The notes: generated by a model from the letters alone, not told the origin. A DNA stretch of 64,000 nucleotides from Qipengyuania aurantiaca (GCF_019711375.1 NZ_CP081295.1:2145001-2209000), one strand, 5' to 3'. Counted from the stretch's first letter, positions 45,984-56,276 are shown. A program made the numbers and translations.

Positions 45984-47932
45984 TCGCGGAAATCGGTCTG
46001 GCAGCGCTGTGGCTGGCCGCGGCCCTCGCCGTGCTGCAACTCGTCGGCGGCGCTCTGGCGCTGCGCGGCGGGACCGAGAGCGAGCTTGCCGCGCTGACCC
46101 GTCCGGCCGCCGTCTTGCAGGGCGGGCTGGTGGCGCTGTCCTTCGCCATGCTGCTGTGGGTCTTCGCGATCACCGACCTCTCGGTGAAGCTGGTGGCGAT
46201 GAATTCGCACAGCGCCAAGCCGCTGATCTTCAAGCTGTCGGGCGCGTGGGGCAATCACGAAGGCTCGATGCTGCTCTGGGTCACCGTCATGGCGCTGGCA
46301 GGCGCGCTGATCGCCGGGATCGAGCGACGCTTGCCCGAACGCACGATGCAGGCGACGCTGGCCGCGCAGGGCTTCGTCGCGCTTGGCTTCTACGCCTTCC
46401 TGCTGCTGAGTTCGAACCCCTTCGAGCGTTTGCCGCAGCCGGCTGCCGAGGGGCTGGGCCTCAACCCGCTGCTGCAGGACATCGGCCTCGCCTTCCATCC
46501 GCCCACGCTTTACATCGGCTATGTCGGCCTCTCGGTCGCGTTCAGCTTCGCTGTCGGCGCGCTCATCACCCGCGAGGTAACACCCGCCTTCGCCCGCGCC
46601 ATGCGCCCATGGATCCTCGGCGCCTGGGTGTTCCTGACGCTCGGCCTCGTCGCGGGCAGCTATTGGGCCTATTACGAGCTGGGCTGGGGCGGCTACTGGT
46701 TCTGGGACCCGGTCGAGAACGCCGCATTGATGCCATGGCTCGCCGCGACGGCCCTCCTGCATTCCGCGGGCGTCCTCGCCAGCCGCGACGCGCTGCGCGT
46801 GTGGACGATCATGCTGGGCGTGGTCGCCTTTTCCATGTCGATGCTCGGCACCTTCCTCGTGCGCTCGGGCGTGCTCACCAGCGTTCACGCCTTTGCTGTC
46901 GACCCGGAGCGGGGCAGCTTCATCCTCCTCCTTCTGGCGCTCTATATCGGCGGGGCGCTGCTGCTTTTCGCCCTGCGGGCAGGCGCGATCAGCGAGGGCG
47001 AGCGTTTCTCCGTCGCCAGTCGCGAGGGCGCGCTGGTGGTCAACAACGTCATGCTGAGCGCGATCCTCGCCGTGGTTCTGCTGGGCACGCTCTATCCCTT
47101 GCTGACCGAGGCTTTCGACGTGCGCGTTTCCGTCGGTCCGCCCTATTTCAACCCGGTCGGCGCGATCTTCGCCTTCCCGATGCTGGCGGTGATGGCGGTC
47201 GGTCCGCTGCTACGCTGGCGCAGAGACAGCTGGGGGCGGATATCGAAGGAACTGGCGCTCGTGGCCGCCTTGTTGCTGGCCGGGATCGTCCTCTTCGCCG
47301 TTCTGGGCGAGATGGCGCTTTTGCCGCTGCTCGGCCTCGCTTTCGCAATCGCACTGGCCGTGGCGAGCCTCCTGCCGCTGAAGGGCCGCCGCCTCAAGCG
47401 CGTACCGATCGCGACCTGGGGCATGATCACGGCGCATTTGGGCATTGCGGTGATGCTCTTCGGCATGGCGAGCGAAGGCGCTTTTTCGCAGGAGCGGCTC
47501 GCTGCGCTGGAAGAGGGCGGGACGACCAGTGTGGGCCCGTGGGCCGTGCGCCTCGAAGCGGTCGAGCCGGTCGCCGGGCCCAACTGGACTGCGCTCGCCG
47601 GGCGGCTTACGGTGCGCCACCGCGACGGCGAACCGCAGACAATTGCCCCGCAATCGCGCAATTTCTGGGCCCCGCCGCAGCAGACGACCGAGAGCGTGCT
47701 CGTCACCCGCTGGAACGGCCAGCTCTACGCCGTTATGGGCGGTTCCAGCACCGACGGGCGCTGGCAGGTGCGGCTGTGGTGGAAACCCTTCGTCACGCTG
47801 ATCTGGTATGGTGGCCTGCTGATCGCGCTTGGCGGTGTCCTCGCGCTGGTGGGTCGGATCCGCAGCGATCTCAAGCACCGTTACATAAGCCGCCGCATAA
47901 CCGAGCGGCGCGAAGAAAGAGAGAACGCCTAG
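45980..47932 (+). CDS. ccmF: Cytochrome c haem lyase subunit CcmF
   Basis: A 650-residue membrane protein with many helices and the WWD haem-handling motif GWGGYWFWDPVENAALMPW. Conserved histidines follow in LLHSAGVLA and ahead in GNHEGSM. With CcmH it attaches haem to CxxCH motifs, including those of CcoO and CcoP in this window. It is directly followed by ccmG without a gap. Confidence 0.97.
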   Translation: MIAEIGLAALWLAAALAVLQLVGGALALRGGTESELAALTRPAAVLQGGLVALSFAMLLWVFAITDLSVKLVAMNSHSAKPLIFKLSGAWGNHEGSMLLWVTVMALAGALIAGIERRLPERTMQATLAAQGFVALGFYAFLLLSSNPFERLPQPAAEGLGLNPLLQDIGLAFHPPTLYIGYVGLSVAFSFAVGALITREVTPAFARAMRPWILGAWVFLTLGLVAGSYWAYYELGWGGYWFWDPVENAALMPWLAATALLHSAGVLASRDALRVWTIMLGVVAFSMSMLGTFLVRSGVLTSVHAFAVDPERGSFILLLLALYIGGALLLFALRAGAISEGERFSVASREGALVVNNVMLSAILAVVLLGTLYPLLTEAFDVRVSVGPPYFNPVGAIFAFPMLAVMAVGPLLRWRRDSWGRISKELALVAALLLAGIVLFAVLGEMALLPLLGLAFAIALAVASLLPLKGRRLKRVPIATWGMITAHLGIAVMLFGMASEGAFSQERLAALEEGGTTSVGPWAVRLEAVEPVAGPNWTALAGRLTVRHRDGEPQTIAPQSRNFWAPPQQTTESVLVTRWNGQLYAVMGGSSTDGRWQVRLWWKPFVTLIWYGGLLIALGGVLALVGRIRSDLKHRYISRRITERREERENA

Positions 47933-48460
47933 ATGAGCTGGCGCCTGTGGTTACCCTTCCTGCTGTTTTTTGGCTTTGCCGGGCTGGCCGCCTACCAGCT
48001 GAGCCAGCCGAAGGACGATACCGTCAAGAGCACGATGGTGGGCAAGGAACTGCCCTATTTCACGCTGCCGCCCGCCAGTCTCGAGCGGCCCGGCGTCGAC
48101 AGCCGCTATTTCTACGAGGGCGAGCCCAAGCTGCTCAACATCTGGGCCAGCTGGTGCCTGCCCTGCATCGCCGAAGCTTCGCAGCTCGAGCAGCTGAAGG
48201 AAGAGGGCGTCGAGATCGTCGGCGTCGCCATCCGTGACGAGCCGACCGATGTGATGCGGTTCCTCACCGAACACGGCAATCCCTACAGCCGCATCGGGCG
48301 CGACGACCTGTCCGAAGTGCAGCTAGCTATCGGGTCCTCGGGCGTGCCCGAGACCTTCGTGATCGATGGCAAGGGCGTGATCACCTACCAGCACGTCGGC
48401 GACATACGGCCCGAGCATGTGCCGATGCTGCTCGAAGAACTGCGCAAGGCTGGGCGGTGA
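47933..48460 (+). CDS. ccmG: Thiol-disulphide oxidoreductase CcmG (DsbE)
   Basis: A 175-residue membrane-tethered thioredoxin with WASWCLPCIAEA (C-x2-C) and the cis-Pro region SGVPETFVIDG typical of CcmG. It reduces apocytochrome cysteines before haem attachment. The stop overlaps the ccmH GTG start. Confidence 0.95.
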   Translation: MSWRLWLPFLLFFGFAGLAAYQLSQPKDDTVKSTMVGKELPYFTLPPASLERPGVDSRYFYEGEPKLLNIWASWCLPCIAEASQLEQLKEEGVEIVGVAIRDEPTDVMRFLTEHGNPYSRIGRDDLSEVQLAIGSSGVPETFVIDGKGVITYQHVGDIRPEHVPMLLEELRKAGR

Positions 48461-48861
48461 AGGGACTTCTCGCCATTTTGGCAATGGTGCTGGCGATGCC
48501 GCTGGCCGCGCAAGGCAGCGCGCCGCCTGCGCCCTATGCCTATCGCCAGCTCGACGATCCGGCGCAGGAGGCTGCCGCGCGTGAGCTCATGCACACGCTG
48601 CGCTGCATCAAGTGCCAGTCGCAGTCGATCGCCGATAGCGATGCCCCCATGGCGGGCGACATGCGACACCAGGTCCGCATCCGCATCGCCGCAGGGGAAG
48701 AGCCCGAGGCGGTGCGCCGCTGGCTGATGGATCGCTATGGCGATTATGTCAGCTACGAACCGGTAATGAGCGCCACCACGTGGCCGCTCTTCGCCATTCC
48801 CCCGATCCTGGCGCTGCTGGCGGGGCTGATCGTCTGGCGGCGGCTGCGGAGGCGCGCGTGA
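48457..48861 (+). CDS. ccmH: Cytochrome c maturation protein CcmH
   Basis: A 134-residue protein with a signal peptide, the redox motif LRCIKCQSQSIADSDAPMA (usually LRCLVCQNQSI), a three-helix domain and one C-terminal helix. It starts at GTG 48457, overlapping ccmG. Confidence 0.95.
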   Translation: MKGLLAILAMVLAMPLAAQGSAPPAPYAYRQLDDPAQEAAARELMHTLRCIKCQSQSIADSDAPMAGDMRHQVRIRIAAGEEPEAVRRWLMDRYGDYVSYEPVMSATTWPLFAIPPILALLAGLIVWRRLRRRA

Positions 48862-49517
48862 GCTGGCTACCCGTCATTGCGCTTGCGGCCATCGCTTTTG
48901 CCGCGGCGGTCGTCCTGCTGCGAGTCGGGCGCAAGGGGTGGAGCCTCCTGGGCGCGACCCTGCTTTTCGGGCTGACCGGATACGCCTTGCAGGGCTCGCC
49001 CGACCAACCCTCGTCGCCCGGCAAGGCGCAGGTCGAGCAGGCGGCCAGCGGCGAACTGCTGGTCGAAGCACGGCGCGAGTTCTTCGACACCTCGCAATTC
49101 CCGGCACGCTGGGTGGTCACAGGCGACAGTTACCTGCGGCGCGGCAGCTATGCCGAGGCGGCCAATTTCTATCGCAACGCGATCGAGGAGAACCCGGCCG
49201 ACGGGGAGGCATGGATTGGTCTGGGTATCGCACTGGTGGAGCACGCAGAGGGCAATCTCACCCCCGCCGCACTCACCGCTTTTCAGCGCGCGCAGATGCT
49301 CGACGAGAAAAACGGCGGTGCGCGTTACTTCCTGGGCCTCGCGTGGCTGCGCGCGGGACAGGCCGAGCGTACACGCGAGCTGTGGCGCGAGGCGGTGATC
49401 GAAGCTCCCGAAGACGCGCCATGGCGCAATTCGCTCGCGCTTCGCGCCATGCGGCTCGAGCAGATGATGGACGCGGCAAGCGCGCCGCCGCCTGCCGAGC
49501 AGGGACAGGGCCAATAG
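48858..49517 (+). CDS. ccmI: TPR protein, CcmI/CycH-like
   Basis: A 219-residue protein with two N-terminal membrane helices and TPR repeats (SYLRRGSYAEAANFYRNAIE and the next two) facing the periplasm. In this place CcmI binds apocytochrome c for the CcmFH lyase. GTG 48858 overlaps the ccmH stop. The identification rests on topology and position. Confidence 0.85.
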   Translation: MSWLPVIALAAIAFAAAVVLLRVGRKGWSLLGATLLFGLTGYALQGSPDQPSSPGKAQVEQAASGELLVEARREFFDTSQFPARWVVTGDSYLRRGSYAEAANFYRNAIEENPADGEAWIGLGIALVEHAEGNLTPAALTAFQRAQMLDEKNGGARYFLGLAWLRAGQAERTRELWREAVIEAPEDAPWRNSLALRAMRLEQMMDAASAPPPAEQGQGQ

Positions 49518-49636
49518 GCTCGAACCCGCAAGATGTTGCCCCGTTCCCGTCACGGTGCTAAGCGCCGCGACCTTGCACGGGGCGTGACCCCGAAAAGCCA
49601 AGGTTTTGACGCAATGCGGCAGGTAACACCCACTTT

Positions 49637-51574
49637 ATGACCGAGGCCACCGCGCCGAATTCGCAGCCGGAATCCGGCGGCGGGAACGCTCATGGTCATG
49701 GCCATGGCGCCTCCAAGGCTGCGCTGGCCGTGGGCGCTATCGGCATCGTCTTCGGCGATATCGGCACCAGCCCGCTTTATGCGTTTCGCGAAACCTTTGC
49801 CGGCGCGGTCAATATCGCGATCGACCGGATGCACGTTCTGGGCGTCGTCAGCCTGATCTTCTGGTCGATGGTGATCGTGGTGGCGCTGCAATACGTCACC
49901 ATCCTCATGCGCGCGGACAACAAGGGGCAGGGCGGCAGCCTTGCGCTGATCGCCCTCATCAGCCGCCACATCGGGACGACGAAATACGCCTGGCTAGTAG
50001 TCCTGCTCGGGGTGTTTGCTACGTCGCTATTCTACGGCGACAGCATGATTACACCCGCAATCTCGGTTCTTTCCGCAGTTGAGGGCCTGACGGTGGTCGA
50101 CCCGGGGCTTGAGACCTTCGTCATACCGATCGCGGTAATTCTGCTAATCTGCCTGTTCGTCCTCCAGCAGCGTGGGACGGCCAAGGTCGGAGCTCTGTTT
50201 GCGCCAGTCATGATCGTCTGGTTCACGACTCTTGCCGGGCTCGGGCTCAACCAGATCATCCAGAACCCCGACATCCTCTACGCGCTTAACCCCTATTACG
50301 CCGTGATGTTCTTCATCACCGACAAGTTCGTCGCCTTCCTCGCCATGGGCGCGGTGGTGCTGGCGGTGACGGGGTCCGAGGCGCTCTATTCCGACATGGG
50401 CCATTTCGGCCGCGGCCCGATGCGCCTCTCGTGGTTCGGCTTCGTCATGCCGTGCCTGCTGCTGAACTATTTCGGCCAAGGCGCAATGATCGCCGGCCTG
50501 CCGCCCGAACAGGCCGCCGAAGTCGTGAAGAACCCCTTCTTCCTGCTCGCGGGCGAAGAATACCGCCTGCCGCTGGTGATCCTGGCGACGGTTGCGACTT
50601 TCATCGCCAGTCAGGCGGTCATCTCCGGGGCGTTCAGCATCACGCATCAGGCGATGCAGCTGGGCTTCATGCCGCGCCTCTCGATCCGCCATACGAGCGA
50701 AACCGAGGCCGGCCAGATATACATTCCGGTGGTCAACTGGGCGCTGATGGTCGCGGTTATCCTGCTGGTGCTGACCTTCCAGAGCTCGTCGGCCCTTGCC
50801 AGTGCCTACGGGATCGCGGTGACCGGCGCCGTCACCATCGACACGCTGCTGATGGGTGTGCTGTTCGTGGGCGTGTGGAAGTGGAAGTGGTGGGTTGCGG
50901 CGCCCGTGGTGATCTTCTTCCTGATCATCGACGGGGCCTATTTCGCGGCGAACCTGTTCAAGGTGCCCGACGGCGGCTGGTTCCCGCTGGTCGTGGGACT
51001 CATCGCCTTCACGCTGCTCACAACCTGGGCGCGCGGCCGCAAGCTGATGCGCGAGCGTATGCACGAGACCGCGCTGCCCATCGAAATTTTCGCCAAGAGC
51101 GCCAAGAATTCCGCCACCCGCGTCCCCGGCACCGCCATCTTCATGGCCAGCCAGACCGCCGGTGTGCCCTCGGCGCTGCTCCACAACATCAAGCACAACA
51201 AGGTGCTGCACGAGCGCGTGGTCATCCTGACCGTGCTGATCGCCGACAGCCCCTATGTCGATCCCGAGGAGCGGTGCGAATACCATGACCTCGGCGATGG
51301 CTTCTATCGCGCCATCCTGCACTATGGCTTCATGGAAGAGACGGACGTGCCGCAGGGGCTGAAGAAGATGACCCGTTGCGGCGGCGATTTCGACATGATG
51401 CACACCAGCTTCTTCCTCAGCCGCCAGACGCTGCTGCCGAGCGAGAAGCCGGGAATGCCGATCTGGCGCGAGAAGATCTTCGCCTGGATGCTGCGCAACG
51501 CCGCGACCGCGATGGACTTTTTCCGCCTGCCGACCAACCGCGTGGTCGAACTGGGAAGCCAGGTCGAGATCTAG
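49637..51574 (+). CDS. kup: Kup low-affinity potassium transporter
   Basis: A 645-residue K+/H+ symporter with about twelve membrane helices. Signatures are [17 protein letters not shown] at the N-terminus, [20 protein letters not shown], and [15 protein letters not shown], then a cytoplasmic tail of about 200 residues. A His-rich N-terminal stretch ([11 protein letters not shown]) precedes the first helix. Its stop overlaps a convergent GNAT gene by four bases. Confidence 0.97.
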   Translation: MTEATAPNSQPESGGGNAHGHGHGASKAALAVGAIGIVFGDIGTSPLYAFRETFAGAVNIAIDRMHVLGVVSLIFWSMVIVVALQYVTILMRADNKGQGGSLALIALISRHIGTTKYAWLVVLLGVFATSLFYGDSMITPAISVLSAVEGLTVVDPGLETFVIPIAVILLICLFVLQQRGTAKVGALFAPVMIVWFTTLAGLGLNQIIQNPDILYALNPYYAVMFFITDKFVAFLAMGAVVLAVTGSEALYSDMGHFGRGPMRLSWFGFVMPCLLLNYFGQGAMIAGLPPEQAAEVVKNPFFLLAGEEYRLPLVILATVATFIASQAVISGAFSITHQAMQLGFMPRLSIRHTSETEAGQIYIPVVNWALMVAVILLVLTFQSSSALASAYGIAVTGAVTIDTLLMGVLFVGVWKWKWWVAAPVVIFFLIIDGAYFAANLFKVPDGGWFPLVVGLIAFTLLTTWARGRKLMRERMHETALPIEIFAKSAKNSATRVPGTAIFMASQTAGVPSALLHNIKHNKVLHERVVILTVLIADSPYVDPEERCEYHDLGDGFYRAILHYGFMEETDVPQGLKKMTRCGGDFDMMHTSFFLSRQTLLPSEKPGMPIWREKIFAWMLRNAATAMDFFRLPTNRVVELGSQVEI

Positions 51575-52005
51575 GCCGTCGCCAGCGTCTTGCTGAGATA
51601 GTGCGAGGCGTGGCCTTTCGGCCTTCCTTCGAGGGTTGCCGTCAGGGTGTAGCCGTTTTTCTCATAGAAGGGCTTCGCCTGCCAGCTGGTGGTCTCGACC
51701 AGCGCTTTCTCGCAGCCGCTTTGAACCGCGAAGGTTTCGGCGGCCTCGATGATTTGGCGCCCGATGCCCGTTCCCCGCGCTTCGTCGGCGAGCCATAGCA
51801 GTTCGATGTGTAGCGTGTTCCAGTAGCAGGCGCCGCGCAGGCCGCCGATCACCTGACCCTCGTCATCGGTTGCGACGACGTGGAAGCGCAACTCGGCCTC
51901 GTTCGGCTCCAGATCGTGCACGGCGGCGCGGTTGAAGTCGACGATGCCCTGGCTGAGAAGCTTCGCGGTCTCGGGAGGACAATTAAGTTCAATTCGTACC
52001 GGCAC
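51571..52005 (-). CDS. GNAT-family N-acetyltransferase
   Basis: A 144-residue acetyltransferase with the acetyl-CoA motif [19 protein letters not shown] (R/Q-x2-G-x-G/A) and the closing [15 protein letters not shown]. Substrate unknown. It is read on the minus strand after the next GNAT gene, with 39 bases between them. Confidence 0.88.
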   Translation of the reverse strand: MPVRIELNCPPETAKLLSQGIVDFNRAAVHDLEPNEAELRFHVVATDDEGQVIGGLRGACYWNTLHIELLWLADEARGTGIGRQIIEAAETFAVQSGCEKALVETTSWQAKPFYEKNGYTLTATLEGRPKGHASHYLSKTLATA

Positions 52006-52044
52006 ACCTGTCTCCCCTCGTGGCTCGGCATCTGACCGATTCCC

Positions 52045-52521
52045 TTAGTCGAGCGGCTTTTCCATCTCGGCCCGCTCGAAGCTCTGATCGCCGATATAGA
52101 CGACCTGCTCCTCGGTGACAGAAAAACCCATGCTGGCGAAGGCGGGCTGCGCCATCAGGCTGGCGTGGACCCACAGCCGGCGCTCGCCCTTCGCGCGTGC
52201 CTTGGCTTCGATAGCTTCGTACAGGTTGCGGAAGAGGCCGCGGCCCTGCGCATGGGGGCGGATATAGGCAAAATCGATATAGCCACCTGCATCGAGGCTC
52301 ATGAAGCCCAATGTCGGGCCATCGGGCACGCGGGCCATCACGATATCCTGACGGGCAAGCCGCTTGTCCCACGATGCGCCGCTGCGACGCTCGGGCACCC
52401 AGGCCTCACGCTGCTCTTCCGTGTAGCGGGTAGGGCCATGCCGGACGGCATCGTACATGATGTCGGCAAGGATATCGTGGTGCTTGTCGCTGGCCCAGAC
52501 AAGTTCGATCGTGTCGTGCAT
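52045..52521 (-). CDS. GNAT-family N-acetyltransferase, second copy type
   Basis: A 158-residue acetyltransferase with the GNAT core YIDFAYIRPHAQGRGLFRNL (Q-G-R-G-L) and WVHASLMAQPAFASMGFSV. It is not closely similar to its neighbour, so it is not a tandem duplicate. Substrate unknown. Confidence 0.85.
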   Translation of the reverse strand: MHDTIELVWASDKHHDILADIMYDAVRHGPTRYTEEQREAWVPERRSGASWDKRLARQDIVMARVPDGPTLGFMSLDAGGYIDFAYIRPHAQGRGLFRNLYEAIEAKARAKGERRLWVHASLMAQPAFASMGFSVTEEQVVYIGDQSFERAEMEKPLD

Positions 52522-52575
52522 CGGCGGCGCTATTAGCGCGGCGCTCTACAAATTCAAGGGCGCCAAAATCGCTGG

Positions 52576-53334
52576 CTACGAACCCGTCGGCGGCTCGTCC
52601 TTCAGCACCTCGTCCGTGTCCTCCAGCGAGAGGCCGTGCTTGAGCAGCATCGGGATCTGGCTGAAGGTGAACAGGAAGGTGAGGGGCAGGAAGACCCAGA
52701 TCTTGGCCCAGAGCCAGCTCTCGAACGTCATCATGCGGACCAGCACTTCGTTGAGGCCTGCCAGCGCGAAGAAGAAAAAGCCCCAGTTGCGCGACAGCTT
52801 GAGCCAGCCTTCGTGCGTCACGCCTTCGAAGGCGGCTTCCAGCAGAACTTGCAGCCAGGCGCGATCCCGCAGCCAGCCTATAATCAGGACCGTACCGAAG
52901 AGCGCGTAGATCGCGGTCGGCTTGAACTGGATGAAGCGTTCGTCGCGCAGCCAGATGGTGAGCGCGCCGAAGCCGACGATCAGCGTGGTCGAGAGGATCA
53001 GCATCGGGCTGACCTTGCCGAATTTCCACTTGCTGGAGACCAGCGCGACGACGGCGGCCACCATGAAGGCAATCGTGCCGTAGATCACCGCGGCGATCTC
53101 GCCGAAGGTCGAGGTCTCCGGCGGCTGGTAGAACTTGTAGACGCCGAGAAAGACGAGCAGCGGCCCGTAATCGACGAGCGTATGCAGCCAGCCGGTTGGT
53201 TTTTTCTTACCCTCACCACCCGTTCGTGCTGAGCTTGTCGAAGCACCGTCCTTTTGTTCGGGTGCTGCGCTTGAAGAGAAGTGCGGCCCTTCGACAGGCT
53301 CAGGGCGAACGGAATGGGGGTCGTCGATAGACAT
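52576..53334 (-). CDS. yciB: YciB/IspZ inner-membrane septation protein with REP-encoded N-terminus
   Basis: A 252-residue membrane protein with the family features DYGPLLVFLGVYKF and SRNWGFFFFALAGLNEVLVR. About 45 residues longer than usual, because residues 8-40 (SVRPEPVEGPHFSSSAAPEQ onwards) are the translation of a REP element. The start at 53334 overlaps the ftsY stop (TGATG), and no usable start lies between the REP and the first helix, so the element is really translated. It is involved in septation and envelope integrity in enterobacteria. Confidence 0.92.
   Translation of the reverse strand: MSIDDPHSVRPEPVEGPHFSSSAAPEQKDGASTSSARTGGEGKKKPTGWLHTLVDYGPLLVFLGVYKFYQPPETSTFGEIAAVIYGTIAFMVAAVVALVSSKWKFGKVSPMLILSTTLIVGFGALTIWLRDERFIQFKPTAIYALFGTVLIIGWLRDRAWLQVLLEAAFEGVTHEGWLKLSRNWGFFFFALAGLNEVLVRMMTFESWLWAKIWVFLPLTFLFTFSQIPMLLKHGLSLEDTDEVLKDEPPTGS
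53221..53311 (+). repeat. REP-like palindromic element, copy 2, inside yciB
   Basis: A 91-base copy of the element at 33971-34060, same orientation, with ends CGTTCGTGCTGAGCTTGTCG and CGACAGGCTCAGGGCGAACG. The centre is more diverged than the ends. It lies in frame within the 5' part of yciB. Confidence 0.88.
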
Positions 53335-54257
53335 CAGGCAATTCCCGCAATGACGCGCGCGACGAGAGCGGGATCGAAGGGGCGCAAATCGTCGATCTTC
53401 TCGCCCACGCCGATGGCATGGATGGGCAGGCCGTATTTCTCCGCCGCCTGCACCAGCACGCCGCCGCGCGCGGTGCCGTCGAGCTTGGTCATGACGAGGC
53501 CTGTGACGCCGGCGACTTCCTTGAACACATCGATCTGTGAAAGCGCGTTCTGGCCGTTGGTGGCATCGAGCACGAGCACCACGTCATGCGGCGCTTCGGG
53601 GTTGAGGCGGCCAAGGACTTTGCGGATCTTGGCCAGTTCGTCCATCAGCTCGCGCTTGTTCTGGAGACGGCCGGCGGTGTCGACGATCAGCACGTCGGTG
53701 CCGATTTCGGTACCCTCCTTGACCGCGTCGAACACGATGCTTGCCGGATCGCCGCCTTCGGGACCGCGCACAATTGGCACGCCCACACGGTCGGCCCAGG
53801 TCTGCAGCTGGCCGATGGCCGCCGCGCGGAAAGTATCGCCTGCCGCCAGCATGACGTTGTAATCGTCTTCCACGAAGAGATGCGCCAGCTTGGCGATGGT
53901 GGTGGTCTTGCCGCTGCCGTTCACGCCGATGACCAGCAACACCTGAGGGCGCGGGAAGGCGGTGATCTCGAGCGGCTTGGCGACCGGACGCAGGATGGCG
54001 GCGATTTCGTCTGCGACCGCCTGTTTCAGCTCGTCGGCGCTGATTTCGAGGCCGAAGCGCTTTTCCTTCAGCCTTTCGCGGATGCGGGCAGCGGCGCTGG
54101 GTCCCAGATCGGACATGATCAGCGCGTCCTCGACATCGTCGAGCGTGGCATCGTCGAGCTTGGCCTTGGTCACCGCCTCGGCGAGGTTTTCGGACAGGCG
54201 CTCGGATGTTTTCTTGAAGCCGCCGAACAGGCGCTCGGTCCAGCTGGGTTTGCTCAT
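53334..54257 (-). CDS. ftsY: Signal recognition particle receptor FtsY
   Basis: A 307-residue SRP GTPase that targets ribosomes to the inner membrane. The N-domain is followed by the GTPase motifs GVNGSGKTTTIAKLA (G1), DTAGRLQNK (G3) and TKLDGTARGG (G4). It lacks the long acidic A-domain of E. coli FtsY, as in many alphaproteobacteria. It overlaps mtaB (ATGA) and yciB. Confidence 0.97.
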   Translation of the reverse strand: MSKPSWTERLFGGFKKTSERLSENLAEAVTKAKLDDATLDDVEDALIMSDLGPSAAARIRERLKEKRFGLEISADELKQAVADEIAAILRPVAKPLEITAFPRPQVLLVIGVNGSGKTTTIAKLAHLFVEDDYNVMLAAGDTFRAAAIGQLQTWADRVGVPIVRGPEGGDPASIVFDAVKEGTEIGTDVLIVDTAGRLQNKRELMDELAKIRKVLGRLNPEAPHDVVLVLDATNGQNALSQIDVFKEVAGVTGLVMTKLDGTARGGVLVQAAEKYGLPIHAIGVGEKIDDLRPFDPALVARVIAGIA

Positions 54258-55429
54258 GACAGGAGATTGTCCTCGAGTGTCTTGGGCGTCACGGTGACGA
54301 TGGAGCCGCGCGGTGTGCCTTCCGGCAGTTTCACGCGGGCGAATTGGGGCGAATAGCCGGTCCCGTCGGCTTCGGCGAGGACCGAGTGCGGCTTATCGAC
54401 GAGCGTCGCCAGCCACTCTGCACGCAACGCAGCTACCTTGGCGCGCAGTTCGGCGGCGCGGCGCTTGATCGTGGGGCGCTCCACTTGCGGCATGCGCGCG
54501 GCGGGCGTGCCGGGGCGCGGCGAGTAAGGGAAGATGTGCCCGTGGACGATTTCGAGCTCGCGAATGATCGAGAGATTGGCCGCGTGGTACTCCTCCGTCT
54601 CGGTCGGAAAACCGGCGATCAGGTCCGCGCCGACGACGAGGTCGGGACGGCGGTCCTTCAGCCGCGCGACGAGGGCGACCGCATCGGCGCGCAGGTGGCG
54701 GCGCTTCATGCGCTTGAGGATGAGGTCGTGCCCATGCTGCAGCGAAAGGTGGATGTGGGGCATCACGCGCTGTTCCCCAGCGAAAAGCTCGAAAAGCTCC
54801 TCGTCCACCTCGATCCCGTCGATGGAGGACATGCGGATGCGGGTGAGGGCGGGGAAGGCCTCCAGCACCGCGCGGACCAGAGTGCCCAGCTTGGGGCTGC
54901 CGGGCAGGTCATGGCCCCATGAGGTCACGTCGACGCCGGTCAGCACGACTTCGCTAGCGCCGGTATCGAGATGGCTTTCGACCTCGCGAAGCACTTCGGC
55001 GACGGTGAGCGAACGGCTTTTCCCGCGGCCCTGCGGGATGACACAGAAGGTGCAGGCGTGGTCGCAGCCGTTCTGCACCGCCACGAAGGCCCGCGTGTGC
55101 AGGGCAGGGACGGGCGGGGCGCTGGGGGGCACGTTCCATGCGCGCGGATCGAGCTTGGCCTCGTTGGCGATCAAGCCGTCGACCTCGGGCATGGCGACGA
55201 GCTGGTCGCGCTCGATTTCGGCCGCGCAGCCGGTCACCAGCAGGCGGGCTTCGGGATTGGCCTTGCGCGCCTGCCGGATCGCTTGCCGCGTCTGGCGCAC
55301 CGCCTCGCTCGTCACCGCGCAGCTGTTGACGACGACGAGATTGTCCTCGCCCGCCAGCATGGCACGGATGCGCTCGCTCTCGGAGAGATTGAGGCGGCAG
55401 CCAAGGGATACGACCTGCGGGGCGTTCAC
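54254..55429 (-). CDS. mtaB: tRNA t6A37 methylthiotransferase MtaB
   Basis: A 391-residue radical SAM methylthiotransferase that converts t6A to ms2t6A at position 37 of ANN-decoding tRNAs. It has the N-terminal cluster cysteines (SLGCRLN, NSCAVT, TGCAAE), the SAM cluster CDHACTFCVIPQGRG and a C-terminal TRAM-like end. GTG 55429 overlaps the dapF stop (GTGA). Confidence 0.93.
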   Translation of the reverse strand: MNAPQVVSLGCRLNLSESERIRAMLAGEDNLVVVNSCAVTSEAVRQTRQAIRQARKANPEARLLVTGCAAEIERDQLVAMPEVDGLIANEAKLDPRAWNVPPSAPPVPALHTRAFVAVQNGCDHACTFCVIPQGRGKSRSLTVAEVLREVESHLDTGASEVVLTGVDVTSWGHDLPGSPKLGTLVRAVLEAFPALTRIRMSSIDGIEVDEELFELFAGEQRVMPHIHLSLQHGHDLILKRMKRRHLRADAVALVARLKDRRPDLVVGADLIAGFPTETEEYHAANLSIIRELEIVHGHIFPYSPRPGTPAARMPQVERPTIKRRAAELRAKVAALRAEWLATLVDKPHSVLAEADGTGYSPQFARVKLPEGTPRGSIVTVTPKTLEDNLLS

Positions 55430-56247
55430 GCGTAATCGTCCCACTCGAAACTGCCGCGGAAGCTTTCGGTGGCAGGACCGGTCATCTGGATTGTGCCGCC
55501 CGGCTCCCATGCAATCTCGAGATCGCCGCCGGGCAGGGCGACGATGACCGGACTGTCGACAAGCTTGCGACGCATGGCGTGGACTGCGGTGGCGCAGGCA
55601 CCCGTTCCGCAGGCGCGGGTGAGGCCCGCGCCACGCTCCCATACGCGCAGCCGGATGCGGCTGCGGCTTTCGATGGTGGCGAGGTTGACGTTAACGCGCT
55701 CGGGGAAGAGCGGATCGTTCTCGATGTCGGGCCCGATCCGGTCCAGCGGAACGGCATCCGTATCCTCGACGAAGAAGATCACATGCGGGTTGCCCACGTT
55801 TACCGCACCGGGGTCCTCCAGCATTTCCCAGCCGACCGGCATGGAGAGCGTGTCCATCGGATAGGCAAGGGGGATCGCGTCCCAGTCGAAGCGCGGCGCT
55901 CCCATGTCCACGCTTGCCCCGCCGTCGGAGGGGGATGCCGAAAGCAGCCCGCCGGCGGTCTCGATCCGTGCCTCTTCGCCGTGAAGCAGCGCAACGGCGC
56001 GCGTGGCGTTGCCGCAGGCGCCCACTTCGCTGCCGTCCTGATTGAAGATGCGCATCCGGAAATCGGCGCTCTTGCTCGGTTCGAGCAGGATCAGCTGGTC
56101 GCAGCCGATGCCTTCGTGGCGATCGGCAATGGCAGCGGCGCGGCTCGTGTCGAGCGCAGGCAGGGCGTTTTCGCGCGCGTCGAGCACGACGAAATCATTG
56201 CCGAGGCCGTGCATCTTGATGAAAGGGACGCGCATAGCCCAGCGCAT
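55426..56247 (-). CDS. dapF: Diaminopimelate epimerase
   Basis: A 273-residue pyridoxal-independent epimerase making meso-diaminopimelate for peptidoglycan and lysine. The two catalytic cysteines are in ACGNATR and ACGTGACA, and the N-terminus has KMHGLGNDFVVLDAR. ATG 56247 or 56235 may be the start; neither has a clear ribosome site. It heads dapF-mtaB-ftsY-yciB. Confidence 0.96.
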   Translation of the reverse strand: MRWAMRVPFIKMHGLGNDFVVLDARENALPALDTSRAAAIADRHEGIGCDQLILLEPSKSADFRMRIFNQDGSEVGACGNATRAVALLHGEEARIETAGGLLSASPSDGGASVDMGAPRFDWDAIPLAYPMDTLSMPVGWEMLEDPGAVNVGNPHVIFFVEDTDAVPLDRIGPDIENDPLFPERVNVNLATIESRSRIRLRVWERGAGLTRACGTGACATAVHAMRRKLVDSPVIVALPGGDLEIAWEPGGTIQMTGPATESFRGSFEWDDYA

Positions 56248-56276
56248 CTAGGGTGTGGGGCGCTGAGCGTCCAGTG

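Noticed and set aside
46009-48237. A 742-codon plus-strand open frame overlapping ccmF and ccmG
   Set aside because: It is a +1-type shadow of ccmF, with an Arg-rich translation and no family motif.
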